Below, piece after piece: positions 51,881 through 60,986 of a DNA stretch of 64,000 nucleotides. Source of the DNA: Oscillospiraceae bacterium (GTDB lineage Bacteria; Bacillota; Clostridia; Oscillospirales; Ruminococcaceae). Within the stretch, counting starts at the first letter, position 1, and every line of letters begins with the position of its first letter. The DNA lies in contig JAFZPP010000016.1 in the NCBI GenBank assembly GCA_017550285.1, forward strand, positions 1-64,000, read 5' to 3'. A program made the position numbers and the translations under genes. Below the pieces are notes generated by a model that saw only the letters and a program-made list of their open reading frames with translations, had not been told where the DNA came from and made no database searches.

Positions 51881-52537
51881 ATGAACAAGGAATGGTCTGA
51901 ACTGAACAAAACGATGCAGATGCAGCTGAAAAAGGAAGATACATTTCCTATGGGAATTGCCTCGTTGTTTTTTCTGCGTGATCAGCTGATGCTGGTTTGG
52001 AATGCGTTAAGGAATGATCTCAGCAGAGACGATTTTAATGCAATGCCGTATATGAATGCAGAAGGCTGCCACAGCACAACGGTTGCTTGGTCGCTCTGGC
52101 ATATCCTCCGGATTGAGGATATCGTTGCACATACGCTGATTTGCGGCGATCAGCAGGTGTTCTTTGCTGAAAACTATCAGGCAAGGATACATGCGCCGAT
52201 CATCACAACCGGCAATGAGCTTGTCAAATCCGATATCGCTGATTTTTCAAAAGAATTGGATATAGATGCGTTGTATGCTTATATGTCTGATGTCATAAAC
52301 AGCACAGATCGGCTTTTGAATGATCTGCGTTTTGATATGATGAAACATAAAATACCGGACTCCCACCGTGCGGCGCTGTGCTCGCTGCATGTTGTCAGTG
52401 AGGATGAACGTGCTGCATGGCTGACGGATTACTGGTGCGGAAAGGATATCCGCGGTCTGATTCAAATGCCGTTTTCGAGACACTGGATTATGCATACCGA
52501 AGCTGCCCTTCGGATTCAGAAAAAACTGTATCCGTGA
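51881..52537 (+). CDS. DinB-like (YfiT-fold) protein, 218 aa
   Basis: All-helical protein with spaced histidines, HSTTVAWSLWHILRIEDIVAHTLICG (~63-90) and HWIMHTEAALRIQKKL (~202), matching the three-His metal site of DinB/YfiT four-helix bundles. Such proteins include thiol-transferases that use mycothiol or bacillithiol, but many are uncharacterised. CGGAGAATACG precedes ATG 51881. No thiol-biosynthesis neighbour. Confidence 0.65.
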   Translation: MNKEWSELNKTMQMQLKKEDTFPMGIASLFFLRDQLMLVWNALRNDLSRDDFNAMPYMNAEGCHSTTVAWSLWHILRIEDIVAHTLICGDQQVFFAENYQARIHAPIITTGNELVKSDIADFSKELDIDALYAYMSDVINSTDRLLNDLRFDMMKHKIPDSHRAALCSLHVVSEDERAAWLTDYWCGKDIRGLIQMPFSRHWIMHTEAALRIQKKLYP

Positions 52538-52610
52538 CCGCGTAGTTTTTCGCTTTCCGTTCGTCTAAGAAGTGAAAGCAGGAAAAGCCGCTTTCGGAAA
52601 GGAGCTGTCT

Positions 52611-53171
52611 ATGGATAACGGTGCAAGTAGCTACCGCCGTTTCCGTGACAACGGTGATGAACGCGGACTTGATGCGATTATCATGGAATACAAGGACGGT
52701 CTGATGCTGTACCTGACGCGCATCGTCGGGAATATCCAGACAGCAGAGGAGCTGACTGAGGATGCCTTTGTGCTGCTCGGCACGAAAAAACCGAAATTCA
52801 AAGGCAAAAGCTCGTTCAAGACATGGCTCTATGCAATCGGCAGAAATCTTGCGCTGGACCGGATGCGGAAGGAAAAACGGCATCCGCAGATTTCAGTCGA
52901 TGAACTGCCGGATTTGATGAGCGAGGAGGATGCGGTTGAAACAGCGTATCTCCAAAAAGAGCGGCAGATTACCGTGCACCGTGCGATGCGGAAGCTCAAA
53001 CCGGAGCATCAGCAGGTGCTGGAGCTGATCTACTTTGAGAATATGAGCAGCCGCGAAGCCGCCGAAATCATGAAAAAGAGTGTCCGGAGTATTGAATCCA
53101 TGCTGTATCGTGCAAAGAAGGCGCTGCGTTCACAGCTTGAAACGGAGGGCTATGATGATGAAGACTTGTGA
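52611..53171 (+). CDS. ECF-type RNA polymerase sigma factor, 186 aa
   Basis: Region 2 (RGLDAIIMEYKDGLMLYLTRIVGNIQTAEELTEDAFVLLGTKKPKFKGKSSFKTWLYAIGRNLALDRMRKEKR) and region 4 (LKPEHQQVLELIYFENMSSREAAEIMKKSVRSIESMLYRAKKALRSQL). ATG 52611 follows GGAAAGGAG at ~6 nt. CGTCTA at 52562-52567 could be its autoregulated -10. The 3' end overlaps the start of the next gene. Second ECF module; stimulus unknown. Confidence 0.9.
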   Translation: MDNGASSYRRFRDNGDERGLDAIIMEYKDGLMLYLTRIVGNIQTAEELTEDAFVLLGTKKPKFKGKSSFKTWLYAIGRNLALDRMRKEKRHPQISVDELPDLMSEEDAVETAYLQKERQITVHRAMRKLKPEHQQVLELIYFENMSSREAAEIMKKSVRSIESMLYRAKKALRSQLETEGYDDEDL

Positions 53172-54258
53172 TGAAATGATCCGCGATGTGCATATCAGAA
53201 TCGCGGAATATGAAGCGCAGCAGAAACGAAAGAAGGTAAGATTGTTTATGAACGCTGCGGCGGTTGTGCCGGTCATTGCGCTTGGTGTGATCGGTGCCGG
53301 CTTGCTGTACCGCGGCAGGTTCTCTCAGATGCACGGCATGACAACAGGCAGTACCGCTGCCGAAATTGAGATTGTGACGCAGGAGACAGTATCGCAATCT
53401 GAGGCGGAATCGACGGAAACATCGCTCTCAGAGTTGAATCCTAATAATGATAGTTCAGCTATCAATCTGGATGACCATTTTTCGGAATCGGCAGATCGGC
53501 TCGGCGACGCAGTGATTGACGGCTGGTATTATTTGCAGATTTCGAGCGGCGCAGGCGAATATTCTCCGGACCGTTATCTCGGAAAGGGTTCGGATTTTGA
53601 AGGCTATTATGCAGATTTGGATATCAGCGCTGAGTTTTATACTGCCAAGGAAAGTGAGGATGTTGTCGTTGTTCTGCTTGGAAACGGCGGGCAGGTCAAT
53701 TTGCAGCGAATCAGGCAGGATGAGCCGAATTATTCAGATATACTTGAATCGGAATGGCACGGTCCTGATCAGGCAATCACGACTGAAACGGGAACAGATA
53801 CTGAAAAGACAACTTCTGTTAAAGCAGAAAATAACGAACCGGCAGTCGGATGCGATGTTTTTAAGCGTGCCGGAGACCCGCCGACAGAATTTATCAAGCT
53901 GATCCGATCCTATCCTGCAACAGCACAGTACTGTTATTCTGCTCCGCCTGACGGAAGCTGTGCACTCACGATTCCGCTCTCCATGGCAATGGAGGAATAC
54001 GGAAACAGTGCGAATTATCTGCTGGAACTACATTTGTTCAGCGGAAACGGGACAAATCGTCTGATGGATGAAGCCTCACTGACGGAAGAAGCAAAACGGC
54101 TCTATCAGAACGGTCTGACGTCAGCAGTTGAGAGAATCCAGACACAGGGGGAGACAGTGACAATTCTGTCTCTGAATGTGACATATGATCAGATCAAGAA
54201 TTTCCCGACGGAAAATGACCACAGCTATTTCCTTCTGCTGTATGACGAAGCAAACTGA
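53155..54258 (+). CDS. Single-pass membrane protein, putative anti-sigma factor, 367 aa
   Basis: A short cytoplasmic N-terminus (KTCDEMIRDVHIRIAEYEAQQKRKKV), a membrane segment (about 29-50), a Ser/Thr/Glu-rich linker, then ~270 outer residues with no known motif; a Ser/Thr-rich stretch (TTETGTDTEKTTS) sits mid-way. Three in-frame ATGs (53152, 53155, 53158) follow CGGAGGGC; 53155 (6-nt spacing) is chosen. It overlaps the sigma gene by 17 bases and is presumably its regulator, though no zinc-binding anti-sigma motif is present. Ends at the 54266 terminator. Confidence 0.65.
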   Translation: MMKTCDEMIRDVHIRIAEYEAQQKRKKVRLFMNAAAVVPVIALGVIGAGLLYRGRFSQMHGMTTGSTAAEIEIVTQETVSQSEAESTETSLSELNPNNDSSAINLDDHFSESADRLGDAVIDGWYYLQISSGAGEYSPDRYLGKGSDFEGYYADLDISAEFYTAKESEDVVVVLLGNGGQVNLQRIRQDEPNYSDILESEWHGPDQAITTETGTDTEKTTSVKAENNEPAVGCDVFKRAGDPPTEFIKLIRSYPATAQYCYSAPPDGSCALTIPLSMAMEEYGNSANYLLELHLFSGNGTNRLMDEASLTEEAKRLYQNGLTSAVERIQTQGETVTILSLNVTYDQIKNFPTENDHSYFLLLYDEAN

Positions 54259-54265
54259 TTTGCAG

Positions 54266-54287
54266 CCGGTACGGGCAACCGTACCGG
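54266..54287 (+). terminator. Terminator after the second ECF module
   Basis: Perfect 9-bp CCGGTACGG/CCGTACCGG stem with GCAA tetraloop (54275-54278), then TCTTTCTTT. Confidence 0.88.
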
Positions 54288-54491
54288 TCTTTCTTTGCAG
54301 AAAAAGGACCGCACAGACTGTTCGTCCGATGCGGTCAAAATCAGGGAAGTTGGTGTTAGGAGAACACAATGTCGTTCTGACAGTTTCATTATATCACATC
54401 GTCTATGCGGATTATGTCGGAACAGGTGCGCCGGTACGAAAAGTTCTGTTAGCGAAAGTAACGGCATAGTCTCTTGCAGGAGGGATTGTGC

Positions 54492-55799
54492 ATGGTTTGG
54501 CTGACGGTCTGCAATATGGTTCTCTGGCAGCGGGTTCTGCCTGTATGTCTGCTGGTGACGGTGATCTGCTGCGGTATCCGGCTGCGCGGGGTGCCGGTAC
54601 GCGGCATGCACCGCGTGCTGCGTGATACTTACGGTGCGGTATTCCGGCGCGGCTGTGACACAAAGCAGAAGCAGATTTTTGCATCGGCACTTGCGGCGAC
54701 CATGGGCACGGGCAATCTTGTCGGGACGGCACTTGCGATTATGACCGGCGGTGCCGGTGCTTTGTTCTGGATGTGGGTATCTGCATTGCTCGGGATGATT
54801 CTTGTCTATGCTGAAAACGTGATTGGTATGATGTTTCGCAGAACTGCCGCTGACGGCAGCATCATCGGCGGTGCGCTCGGATATTTGCGGTACGGCACAG
54901 ACAGTCGGATTGCAGCCGCTTTGTTTGCTGTATTCTGCACAGTCTCCGCACTCGGCATGGGCAATATGGCGCAGAGCAGCACAATCACGCAAACGCTTTC
55001 GCATTACGGGATATTGGCTCCGGTTTCGGGAATTGTGACTGCCGTGCTGCTTCTGATCATTCTTCGCGGCGGAACAGATCGGATCGGGAAGGTTTCCGTT
55101 TGGCTAATGCCGATACTTTGCGGATTCTATCTGCTTGGATGTCTGATTCTGCTGATCCGGAATGCGGAGATGCTGCCGTCTGTTTTTCTGCGCGTTATCC
55201 GTGAGGCATTCGGTTTTCGCGCTGCCGGATACGGTTTCTGTGCGTCATATCTGCTTCACACCATGAGCATCGGGCTACGGCGCGGGATTTTTTCCAATGA
55301 AGCTGGCTTAGGAAGCTCGGCATTGCTGCATATGCATGCGGATTCCGGCGATGCGGCAATGCAGGGGAAATGGGCGGCAGCAGAGGTCTTTGCGGACACT
55401 GTGATCTGCTGTACGGCTACCGCATTTGTGATTCTGACAGCACCGCAGCCGGTCTATCTGAATGCGGGTGATGCAGCCGGCTTGCTGCTGTATGCGTTTT
55501 CTGACGGCTTGGGAAAATATGCTTCGCTGTTTCTGACAGTATGTATGGTATTGCTCGCGTTTGCTACCATGATCGGCTGGTATCCCTGCGGCGCAGCCTG
55601 CATGCGGTATCTGTTCGGCAGCGGCGCTGTGACAGTTTATCTCACAGCGTACATTCTGTTCTGTTTTGCAGGCGCGCTCGGTTCGCCGGACTGGATCTGG
55701 CAGCTTTGCGACTGCTGCAATGGACTCATGGCACTGCCGAATCTGTACGGTATGTGCAGATTATCGCACATGCTGCCGCGTCAAAGCGGAGAGAATTGA
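54492..55799 (+). CDS. AGCS-family sodium:alanine/glycine symporter, 435 aa
   Basis: Secondary transporter importing alanine or glycine with Na+. Family signature AATMGTGNLVGTALAIMTGGAGALFWMWVSALLGM (~64-98), SNEAGLGSSALLHMHA (~268) and about ten membrane segments. At 435 residues it is a little shorter than the usual 450-500. AGGAGGGATTGTGC gives the start ATG 54492. The preceding 200 bases carry no clear promoter. The stop overlaps the next gene's -35 box. Confidence 0.9.
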   Translation: MVWLTVCNMVLWQRVLPVCLLVTVICCGIRLRGVPVRGMHRVLRDTYGAVFRRGCDTKQKQIFASALAATMGTGNLVGTALAIMTGGAGALFWMWVSALLGMILVYAENVIGMMFRRTAADGSIIGGALGYLRYGTDSRIAAALFAVFCTVSALGMGNMAQSSTITQTLSHYGILAPVSGIVTAVLLLIILRGGTDRIGKVSVWLMPILCGFYLLGCLILLIRNAEMLPSVFLRVIREAFGFRAAGYGFCASYLLHTMSIGLRRGIFSNEAGLGSSALLHMHADSGDAAMQGKWAAAEVFADTVICCTATAFVILTAPQPVYLNAGDAAGLLLYAFSDGLGKYASLFLTVCMVLLAFATMIGWYPCGAACMRYLFGSGAVTVYLTAYILFCFAGALGSPDWIWQLCDCCNGLMALPNLYGMCRLSHMLPRQSGEN

Positions 55800-55824
55800 C
55801 TTTTCGTCCGTATTATGTTATATT
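55796..55824 (+). promoter_or_regulatory. Sigma-A promoter of the FAD oxidoreductase
   Basis: TTGACT (55796-55801), 17-bp spacer, TATATT (55819-55824); the -35 overlaps the symporter's last codons. Confidence 0.78.
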
Positions 55825-55890
55825 ATATATAGAGTCCTCGTATTTTGAATCAAATCAATCAGATGATAATCTGAAAGGAATGTGACAGAT

Positions 55891-57264
55891 ATGGATTATG
55901 ATATTTTAATCGTCGGTGCGGGTCCGGGCGGTATTTTCACAGCCTATGAGCTGTGCCGTGCGAATCAGGATCTGAAAATCGGCGTATTTGAATGCGGCAA
56001 TCCGCTTGATAAACGGAAATGTCCGATTGACGGCAAAAAGATCAAAAGCTGCATTCACTGCAAGACCTGTGCGATTATGAACGGATTTGGCGGCGCCGGC
56101 GCATTTTCTGACGGCAAATACAACATCACCAATCAGTTCGGCGGTACATTATACGAGTATATCGGCAGAGACGAGGCGCTCGAGCTCATGCGCTACGTTG
56201 ATCAGATCAATCTTTCCCACGGCGGCGACGGCACAAAGCTCTATTCGACCGCGAATACGGCGATCAAGAAAAAATGCTTTGAGAATGATCTGCATTTACT
56301 CGATGCGCAGGTTCGGCATCTCGGCACCGATAAGAATTTCATTGTACTGGAAACGCTGTTTGCTGAATTGCAGGACAAAGTCGATTTTCATTTTCGCACG
56401 GAGATTGAAGCTGTCGAGCGGATTGACGGCGGCTATGCACTGGTCGCGGGAGATCAGCGTTATACCGGCAGAAAATGTGTGATTTCAGTGGGCAGAAGCG
56501 GAAGCAAATGGATGCAGTCTGTCTGTTCGGCGCTGGATATCGGCACACGCTCAAACCGTGTGGATATCGGCGTGCGTGTGGAGCTGCCTGCGGCGGTTTT
56601 CTCGCATCTGACCGATGAGCTTTATGAGAGCAAGATTGTCTATCGCACAAAGCAGTTTGAGGATCTGGTGCGTACCTTCTGCATGAATCCGCACGGTGTG
56701 GTCGTCAATGAGAATACAAACGGCATTGTGACGGTGAACGGTCACAGCTATGAGGATCCGGCGCTTCATACCGATAATACAAACTTTGCTTTGCTTGTCA
56801 GCAAACATTTCTCAGAGCCGTTCCGTGATTCCAACGGCTACGGCGAGAGCATCGCACGGCTTTCCAATATGCTCGGCGGCGGTGTGATCGTGCAGCGCTT
56901 CGGCGATCTGATCCGCGGACGCCGTTCCAATGCACAGCGCATTTCGGAGAGCTTTGTTGTCCCGACTCTTTCTGCGCAGCCGGGTGATCTGAGCCTTGTC
57001 ATTCCGAAGCGTATTCTGGACGGCATAATTGAGATGATCTATGCGCTGGACAAAATTGCGCCCGGTACTGCCAATGATGATACGCTGCTCTACGGTGTCG
57101 AGGTCAAGTTCTATAATATGGAGGTCGAGATCGACAACAATCTTCAAACGAAATATGACGGCTTGTATGTGATCGGCGACTGCTCCGGCGTGACGCATTC
57201 CCTTTCACATGCATCTGCATCAGGTGTTTATGTTGCAAGAGAGATTCTTGCGCACGAATCGTAA
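55891..57264 (+). CDS. FAD-dependent oxidoreductase, 457 aa
   Basis: N-terminal dinucleotide fold DYDILIVGAGPGGIFTAYELC, then a Cys-rich patch (KRKCPIDGKKIKSCIHCKTCAIMNGFGGAGAFSDGKYN, Cys near 44, 54, 57, 60) and C-terminal KYDGLYVIGDCSGVTHSLSHASASGVYVAREIL, which closes the FAD site. It resembles the widespread uncharacterised NAD(P)/FAD-dependent dehydrogenases sometimes named for tRNA or quinone oxidation. AAAGGA lies ~11 nt before ATG 55891; an upstream GTG at 55882 is too close to it. Cofactor assignment is firm; the substrate is unknown. Confidence 0.86.
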   Translation: MDYDILIVGAGPGGIFTAYELCRANQDLKIGVFECGNPLDKRKCPIDGKKIKSCIHCKTCAIMNGFGGAGAFSDGKYNITNQFGGTLYEYIGRDEALELMRYVDQINLSHGGDGTKLYSTANTAIKKKCFENDLHLLDAQVRHLGTDKNFIVLETLFAELQDKVDFHFRTEIEAVERIDGGYALVAGDQRYTGRKCVISVGRSGSKWMQSVCSALDIGTRSNRVDIGVRVELPAAVFSHLTDELYESKIVYRTKQFEDLVRTFCMNPHGVVVNENTNGIVTVNGHSYEDPALHTDNTNFALLVSKHFSEPFRDSNGYGESIARLSNMLGGGVIVQRFGDLIRGRRSNAQRISESFVVPTLSAQPGDLSLVIPKRILDGIIEMIYALDKIAPGTANDDTLLYGVEVKFYNMEVEIDNNLQTKYDGLYVIGDCSGVTHSLSHASASGVYVAREILAHES

Positions 57265-57295
57265 AATACAGAACGAAAAGTCGGAGGATATCATT

Positions 57296-57772
57296 ATGAA
57301 AAAAATCGGTCTGCAAATGGGACTTCTCATGGGTGTGACACTGAGCTTCTGCCTTTCGCTTTACGGCAATCTGCATTCGGGTCATTTTATATTGCCCTCG
57401 TTTCTGATCAGTTTTCTGATTAGCTGCGCAATCAGCTTTATCATTGGTTTTGTCGTACCGATGCCGAAGCTGGAGGAGGGGATTTGCAGGAAACTGGGTG
57501 TCAATCAGCGTTCACTCGGCGGCAATGCATTGACGAGCCTGATGTCCGATCTGATTTATACTCCGCTGATTACACTTGCGATGACTGCTCTCGCTTTCAA
57601 GCAGGCTTCCGCGCACGGTGCAGCGATTCCGTTTATGGGCATGTTTATCAGTTCGGTTCTGATTTCTCTGCTGATCGGTTTTGTATTGATTTTTCTGCTG
57701 AAACCGCTTTTCCTCAAACTGGTTTTGAAGCTGAACGGCATTGCGCCCGGTGAAAGACTGCAGGACGAATAA
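57296..57772 (+). CDS. Four-TM membrane protein, 158 aa
   Basis: Hydrophobic segments at about 4-20, 29-50, 81-102 and 110-133, with a conserved-looking loop MPKLEEGICRKLGVNQRSLGGNALTSLMSDLIYTPLITLAM. It resembles the DUF2798-type small membrane proteins, but I am not certain. GGAGGATATCATT precedes ATG 57296; 31 bases after the FAD oxidoreductase, so probably cotranscribed. Ends at a strong terminator. Confidence 0.68.
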   Translation: MKKIGLQMGLLMGVTLSFCLSLYGNLHSGHFILPSFLISFLISCAISFIIGFVVPMPKLEEGICRKLGVNQRSLGGNALTSLMSDLIYTPLITLAMTALAFKQASAHGAAIPFMGMFISSVLISLLIGFVLIFLLKPLFLKLVLKLNGIAPGERLQDE

Positions 57773-57790
57773 TCTGTTTTATGGATCATG

Positions 57791-57825
57791 ACGGTGCACA
57801 GAGTGGCATGAAATCTGTGCGCCGT
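57791..57825 (+). terminator. Terminator of the FAD oxidoreductase operon
   Basis: 11-bp stem with one G-U pair (57791-57801 with 57815-57825), 13-nt loop, T run. Confidence 0.9.
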
Positions 57826-57857
57826 TTTTTCTGCGAAAAAAATATTTTATTTTTCTG

Positions 57858-57883
57858 TAACGAATTGCAGCTTACGGAGTCTT
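57858..57883 (+). promoter_or_regulatory. Possible autoregulated ECF promoter
   Basis: TGTAAC, 17 bases, GTCT just before base 57884, like the AAC/CGTC pattern of ECF promoters. If right, transcription starts at or after 57884, which supports the TTG start at 57908. Confidence 0.35.
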
Positions 57884-57907
57884 ATGGACAGAAGGGAGGG
57901 AATACCT

Positions 57908-58393
57908 TTGGATGTTGAAGCGCTTTACAACACCTATTTTCACGATGTTTATCTGTATCTCTGCTCTGTTTCACGCGATGAATCGCTTGCAGAGGAGCTG
58001 ACGCAGGAAACATTCTTCCGCGCATTGAAATCGTCCGGACAGTTTCGCGGCGACTGTGATGTGCGCGTCTGGCTATGTCAGATTGCGAAAAATCTATATC
58101 TGAATCACTGCAAAAAGCAGAAGCATCTGACCGGCAATGAAATACCTGAATCCGAAGCTGATCCGCATGTTTCCGTCGAGGAACAGATCGCAGACAGCGA
58201 ACAGGCAATGAAAATCCACCGGATTCTGCATGAGATGAAGGATCCGCAGAAAGAGGTCTTTTCGCTGCGTGTATTCGGGGAACTGTCCTTCCGGCAGATC
58301 GGCGATCTGTTCGGAAAAACCGAATCGTGGGCGCGTGTGACATTTCACCGCGCGAAGTTGACAATTATTGAAGCACTGGAGGAATCAAAATGA
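57908..58393 (+). CDS. ECF-type RNA polymerase sigma factor, 161 aa
   Basis: Region 2 (DVEALYNTYFHDVYLYLCSVSRDESLAEELTQETFFRALKSSGQFRGDCDVRVWLCQIAKNLYLNH) and region 4 (DPQKEVFSLRVFGELSFRQIGDLFGKTESWARVTFHRAKLTIIEAL), a SigV/SigY-like ECF factor. GGGAGGG lies ~8 nt before TTG 57908; an upstream ATG (57884) has a poorer CGGAG site and may precede the transcript. The stop overlaps the anti-sigma gene (ATGA). Confidence 0.9.
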   Translation: MDVEALYNTYFHDVYLYLCSVSRDESLAEELTQETFFRALKSSGQFRGDCDVRVWLCQIAKNLYLNHCKKQKHLTGNEIPESEADPHVSVEEQIADSEQAMKIHRILHEMKDPQKEVFSLRVFGELSFRQIGDLFGKTESWARVTFHRAKLTIIEALEESK

Positions 58394-59046
58394 GCAAACA
58401 AACCTGTGATATGATCCATGATCTGCTGCCGCTCTATGCAGACGGCATATGCAGTGAGGAAAGCCGCAAGATCGTCAACGAGCATCTTGCATCCTGTTCC
58501 GAATGTTCGGACATGCTGCACAAGATGAACCGGAAGGTTGCTATTGCTGCGGAGACAGATATTTCTGCGGTCAAGAAAATCAAAAAAAGAGTATTTCTCG
58601 GTAAGCTGATTATGGCGATTGCTGCTGTCGTGCTTGCGCTGATTACGCTGATATGCGGATATTTTTTCGCCGTGACGGACTGCTCTATGGATTATGAGAA
58701 ATACAATCTGGCAGAGAATGTCTGGGTTGAGGAGGACAGTGAGGGACAGCTCTGGTTCTGCATGAAGGACAATGCAGCAGCACTTTCCGCTTTTGCATAT
58801 CCGACGGTCAGTGATACAGACGGCGGACATATGGGATATAAGAATCAGACATTCAACAGAGAAAAAAAAGCCGGCTTCGGCTATACGCTGAGAATGCTGC
58901 GTATCTCGAAGATTGCACCCTTTGATTATCCGCAGAAGGAACTGCGATTCCCGATTTCGCGTGATAAAAAGGATATCAAATATATTTTCTACTATGACGA
59001 TGTCAACAATCAGGAATATGTGCTCTGGGGCGAAAAGCCGCAGTAA
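58390..59046 (+). CDS. Zinc-finger (zf-HC2) anti-sigma factor, 218 aa
   Basis: N-terminal anti-sigma zinc motif CDMIHDLLPLYADGICSEESRKIVNEHLASCSECSDML (His and two Cys, HxxxCxxC), one membrane segment (about 72-94), then an outer domain without known motif. Holds the upstream sigma factor inactive until a signal leads to its release or cleavage. ATGA overlap with the sigma gene. Ends at the hairpin at 59053. Confidence 0.9.
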   Translation: MSKQTCDMIHDLLPLYADGICSEESRKIVNEHLASCSECSDMLHKMNRKVAIAAETDISAVKKIKKRVFLGKLIMAIAAVVLALITLICGYFFAVTDCSMDYEKYNLAENVWVEEDSEGQLWFCMKDNAAALSAFAYPTVSDTDGGHMGYKNQTFNREKKAGFGYTLRMLRISKIAPFDYPQKELRFPISRDKKDIKYIFYYDDVNNQEYVLWGEKPQ

Positions 59047-59052
59047 ATATGT

Positions 59053-59085
59053 ATCCGCGGAGCCGGCATGCGCAGCTTCGCGGAT
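59053..59085 (+). terminator. Terminator of the third ECF module
   Basis: ATCCGCG/CGCGGAT stem (59053-59059 with 59079-59085) with further pairing inside, then ATTTTATATATTT. Confidence 0.7.
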
Positions 59086-59110
59086 ATTTTATATATTTAT
59101 ATACAAATAC

Positions 59111-59139
59111 TTGCATTTCCTGCCCGTTTATGATACAAT
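59111..59139 (+). promoter_or_regulatory. Sigma-A promoter of the M15-type lipoprotein
   Basis: TTGCAT (59111-59116), 17-bp spacer, TACAAT (59134-59139). Confidence 0.75.
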
Positions 59140-59169
59140 GAATGTAAGAATCATAAGGGGGCGCATTCG

Positions 59170-60000
59170 ATGAATCAACGGAAAGCTATGTTGGTTGTAT
59201 TTGCAGCGGTTTTGCTCTGCGGCTGCAGTGAAAACGGTACTGCGGCGAATGAACCGGCTGTACCGGTGTTTGTACAGCAGACGGTTCAGACAACTGTGAC
59301 GACCGCAGCTGAAACAGAACCGGCGCAGAAGTATATGGAACCGGATGCGCTTTCGATGCTTCCGGCAGAAACGATCATGCAGCCGGAGCAGATCAATCAG
59401 GAAGAAATCGGTATCTATTTCACATCCGAGCCGATTTCTGATACTGTTTTTGCACGGATCAACGGTATTTCTTATCATGAAAATCCGTATATTTCGCGTG
59501 ACGATCTGCGGTATCTGCGTGTGCTGCATTATAATCCGGCAGGGGAGATCCGCATCGGTGAATTGATCTGCAATAAGCAGATTGCATCGTATTTGCTCGA
59601 TATTTTTCAGGCGTTATATGATGCACAGTATCCGATTGCATGCATGACGCTGGTCGATAATTACCAGGGTGATGATGAAAAATCTATGGCGGCAAATAAT
59701 ACGTCTTGTTTCAATTACCGTGTGATCGCCGGAACGGACACGCTATCCTATCATGCGCAGGGACTTGCCCTAGATATCAATCCGCAGTATAATCCGTATG
59801 TGACATTCGGCGCGGACGGCTCTGAACATGTTTCACCGCAAAACGGGCTTGCATATGCCGATCGTGAGATGTTCTTTCCGATGAAAATTGACCATGACGA
59901 TCTGTGCTATCAACTGTTTACGGAGCATGGCTTTGCATGGGGCGGCGACTGGGATACGCCGAAGGATTATCAGCATTTTGAATGGAACAAATTACAGTAA
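59170..60000 (+). CDS. M15-type (VanY-like) peptidase lipoprotein, 276 aa
   Basis: Exported lipoprotein (signal MNQRKAMLVVFAAVLLCGC, lipobox LCGC, anchor Cys-19), a Thr-rich linker (QTVQTTVTTAAETEPAQ), then a M15 metallopeptidase domain: SYHAQGLALDINP (zinc His and Asp, ~194), EMFFPMKIDHDDLCYQLFTEHGFAWGGDWDTPKDYQHFEW (catalytic Glu and zinc His at the end). Likely cleaves D-Ala-D-Ala or similar peptidoglycan links on the cell surface. It has its own promoter and a terminator shared with argF. Confidence 0.9.
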   Translation: MNQRKAMLVVFAAVLLCGCSENGTAANEPAVPVFVQQTVQTTVTTAAETEPAQKYMEPDALSMLPAETIMQPEQINQEEIGIYFTSEPISDTVFARINGISYHENPYISRDDLRYLRVLHYNPAGEIRIGELICNKQIASYLLDIFQALYDAQYPIACMTLVDNYQGDDEKSMAANNTSCFNYRVIAGTDTLSYHAQGLALDINPQYNPYVTFGADGSEHVSPQNGLAYADREMFFPMKIDHDDLCYQLFTEHGFAWGGDWDTPKDYQHFEWNKLQ

Positions 60001-60043
60001 AAAAACGCGGAACTGACGCTGCTGCGCCGGATTCCGCGTTTTT
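60001..60043. terminator. Bidirectional terminator between the M15 gene and the arg operon
   Basis: 12-bp stem with A/T extensions (60001-60012 with 60032-60043), 19-nt loop, TTTTTTAT on the plus side and TTTTTT on the minus side. Confidence 0.9.
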
Positions 60044-60052
60044 TATATGATA

Positions 60053-60961
60053 TCAGTGGTTACCGAGTGTCTTGACGAGGACAGCCTTCTGTGCGTGCAG
60101 ACGGTTTTCTGCTTCGTCGAAGATTTCGTTTGCGTGCGCCTCAAAGACTTCTGCGGTGATTTCCTCGCCGCGGTGAGCAGGCAGACAGTGCTGTACCATG
60201 CACTCTGCATGTGCTGCGCTGAGCAGCTCATCATTGACCTGATAGCCTGCGAAGGCGATTTTGCGCTGTTCTGCTTCGCCCTCCTGACCCATGGAAGCCC
60301 AGACATCCGTGAAGATGACATCAGCATCCACAGCCGCTTCAATCGGCTTATTTGTCAGTGTAAATTTGCCGGTCGGCTTTGCAAAATCGAGCACCTGCTT
60401 GTCAGGCTGATATGCATCAGGACAAGCAACCGCAACCTCCATGCCGACCTTCAAACCACCGACGATCAGCGAGTTTGCCATATTGTTGCCGTCGCCGATA
60501 TAGCACATTTTCAGTCCATCGAAGCTGCCCTTGTACTCGCGGATTGTCATGAGGTCTGCGAGCACCTGACATGGATGACAGAAATCTGTCAGACCGTTGA
60601 TAATCGGGATTGTACCGTGCGTAGCAAGATCCTCAACCTCCTGCTGTGCGAAGGTACGGATCATAATGCCGTCAAGGTAGCGCGAGAGCACACGCGCCGT
60701 ATCCTGCACCGGCTCACCGCGTCCGATCTGCATATCATTTGCAGACAGAAACAGCGGATAACCGCCGAGCTGCGTCATGCCGGTTTCAAAGGAAACGCGG
60801 GTACGGGTCGATGCCTTCTGGAAGATCATGCCGAGTGTCTTTCCGGCAAGATGCGGATGCGGAATATTGTGCTTCCGCTCATATTTGAGCTGATCTGCAA
60901 GATTGAGGAGATCAAGAATCTCCTCCTGCGAGAGATCAAGCAGCTTGAGAAGATGCTTCAT
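60053..60961 (-). CDS. argF: Ornithine carbamoyltransferase, 302 aa
   Basis: Makes citrulline from ornithine and carbamoyl phosphate. FQKASTRTRVSFETGMTQLGG (carbamoyl-phosphate loop, ~44), HPCQVLADLMTIRE (~130), DVWASMGQE (ornithine loop, ~205) and VQHCLPAHRGEEITAEVFE (HCLP motif, ~248). ATG 60961 follows AAAGGATTTGATTCT; the upstream in-frame ATG has no site. Last gene of the arg cluster, 25 bases after argD. Confidence 0.97.
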   Translation of the reverse strand: MKHLLKLLDLSQEEILDLLNLADQLKYERKHNIPHPHLAGKTLGMIFQKASTRTRVSFETGMTQLGGYPLFLSANDMQIGRGEPVQDTARVLSRYLDGIMIRTFAQQEVEDLATHGTIPIINGLTDFCHPCQVLADLMTIREYKGSFDGLKMCYIGDGNNMANSLIVGGLKVGMEVAVACPDAYQPDKQVLDFAKPTGKFTLTNKPIEAAVDADVIFTDVWASMGQEGEAEQRKIAFAGYQVNDELLSAAHAECMVQHCLPAHRGEEITAEVFEAHANEIFDEAENRLHAQKAVLVKTLGNH

Positions 60962-60986
60962 AGAATCAAATCCTTTCTGTATGTCT

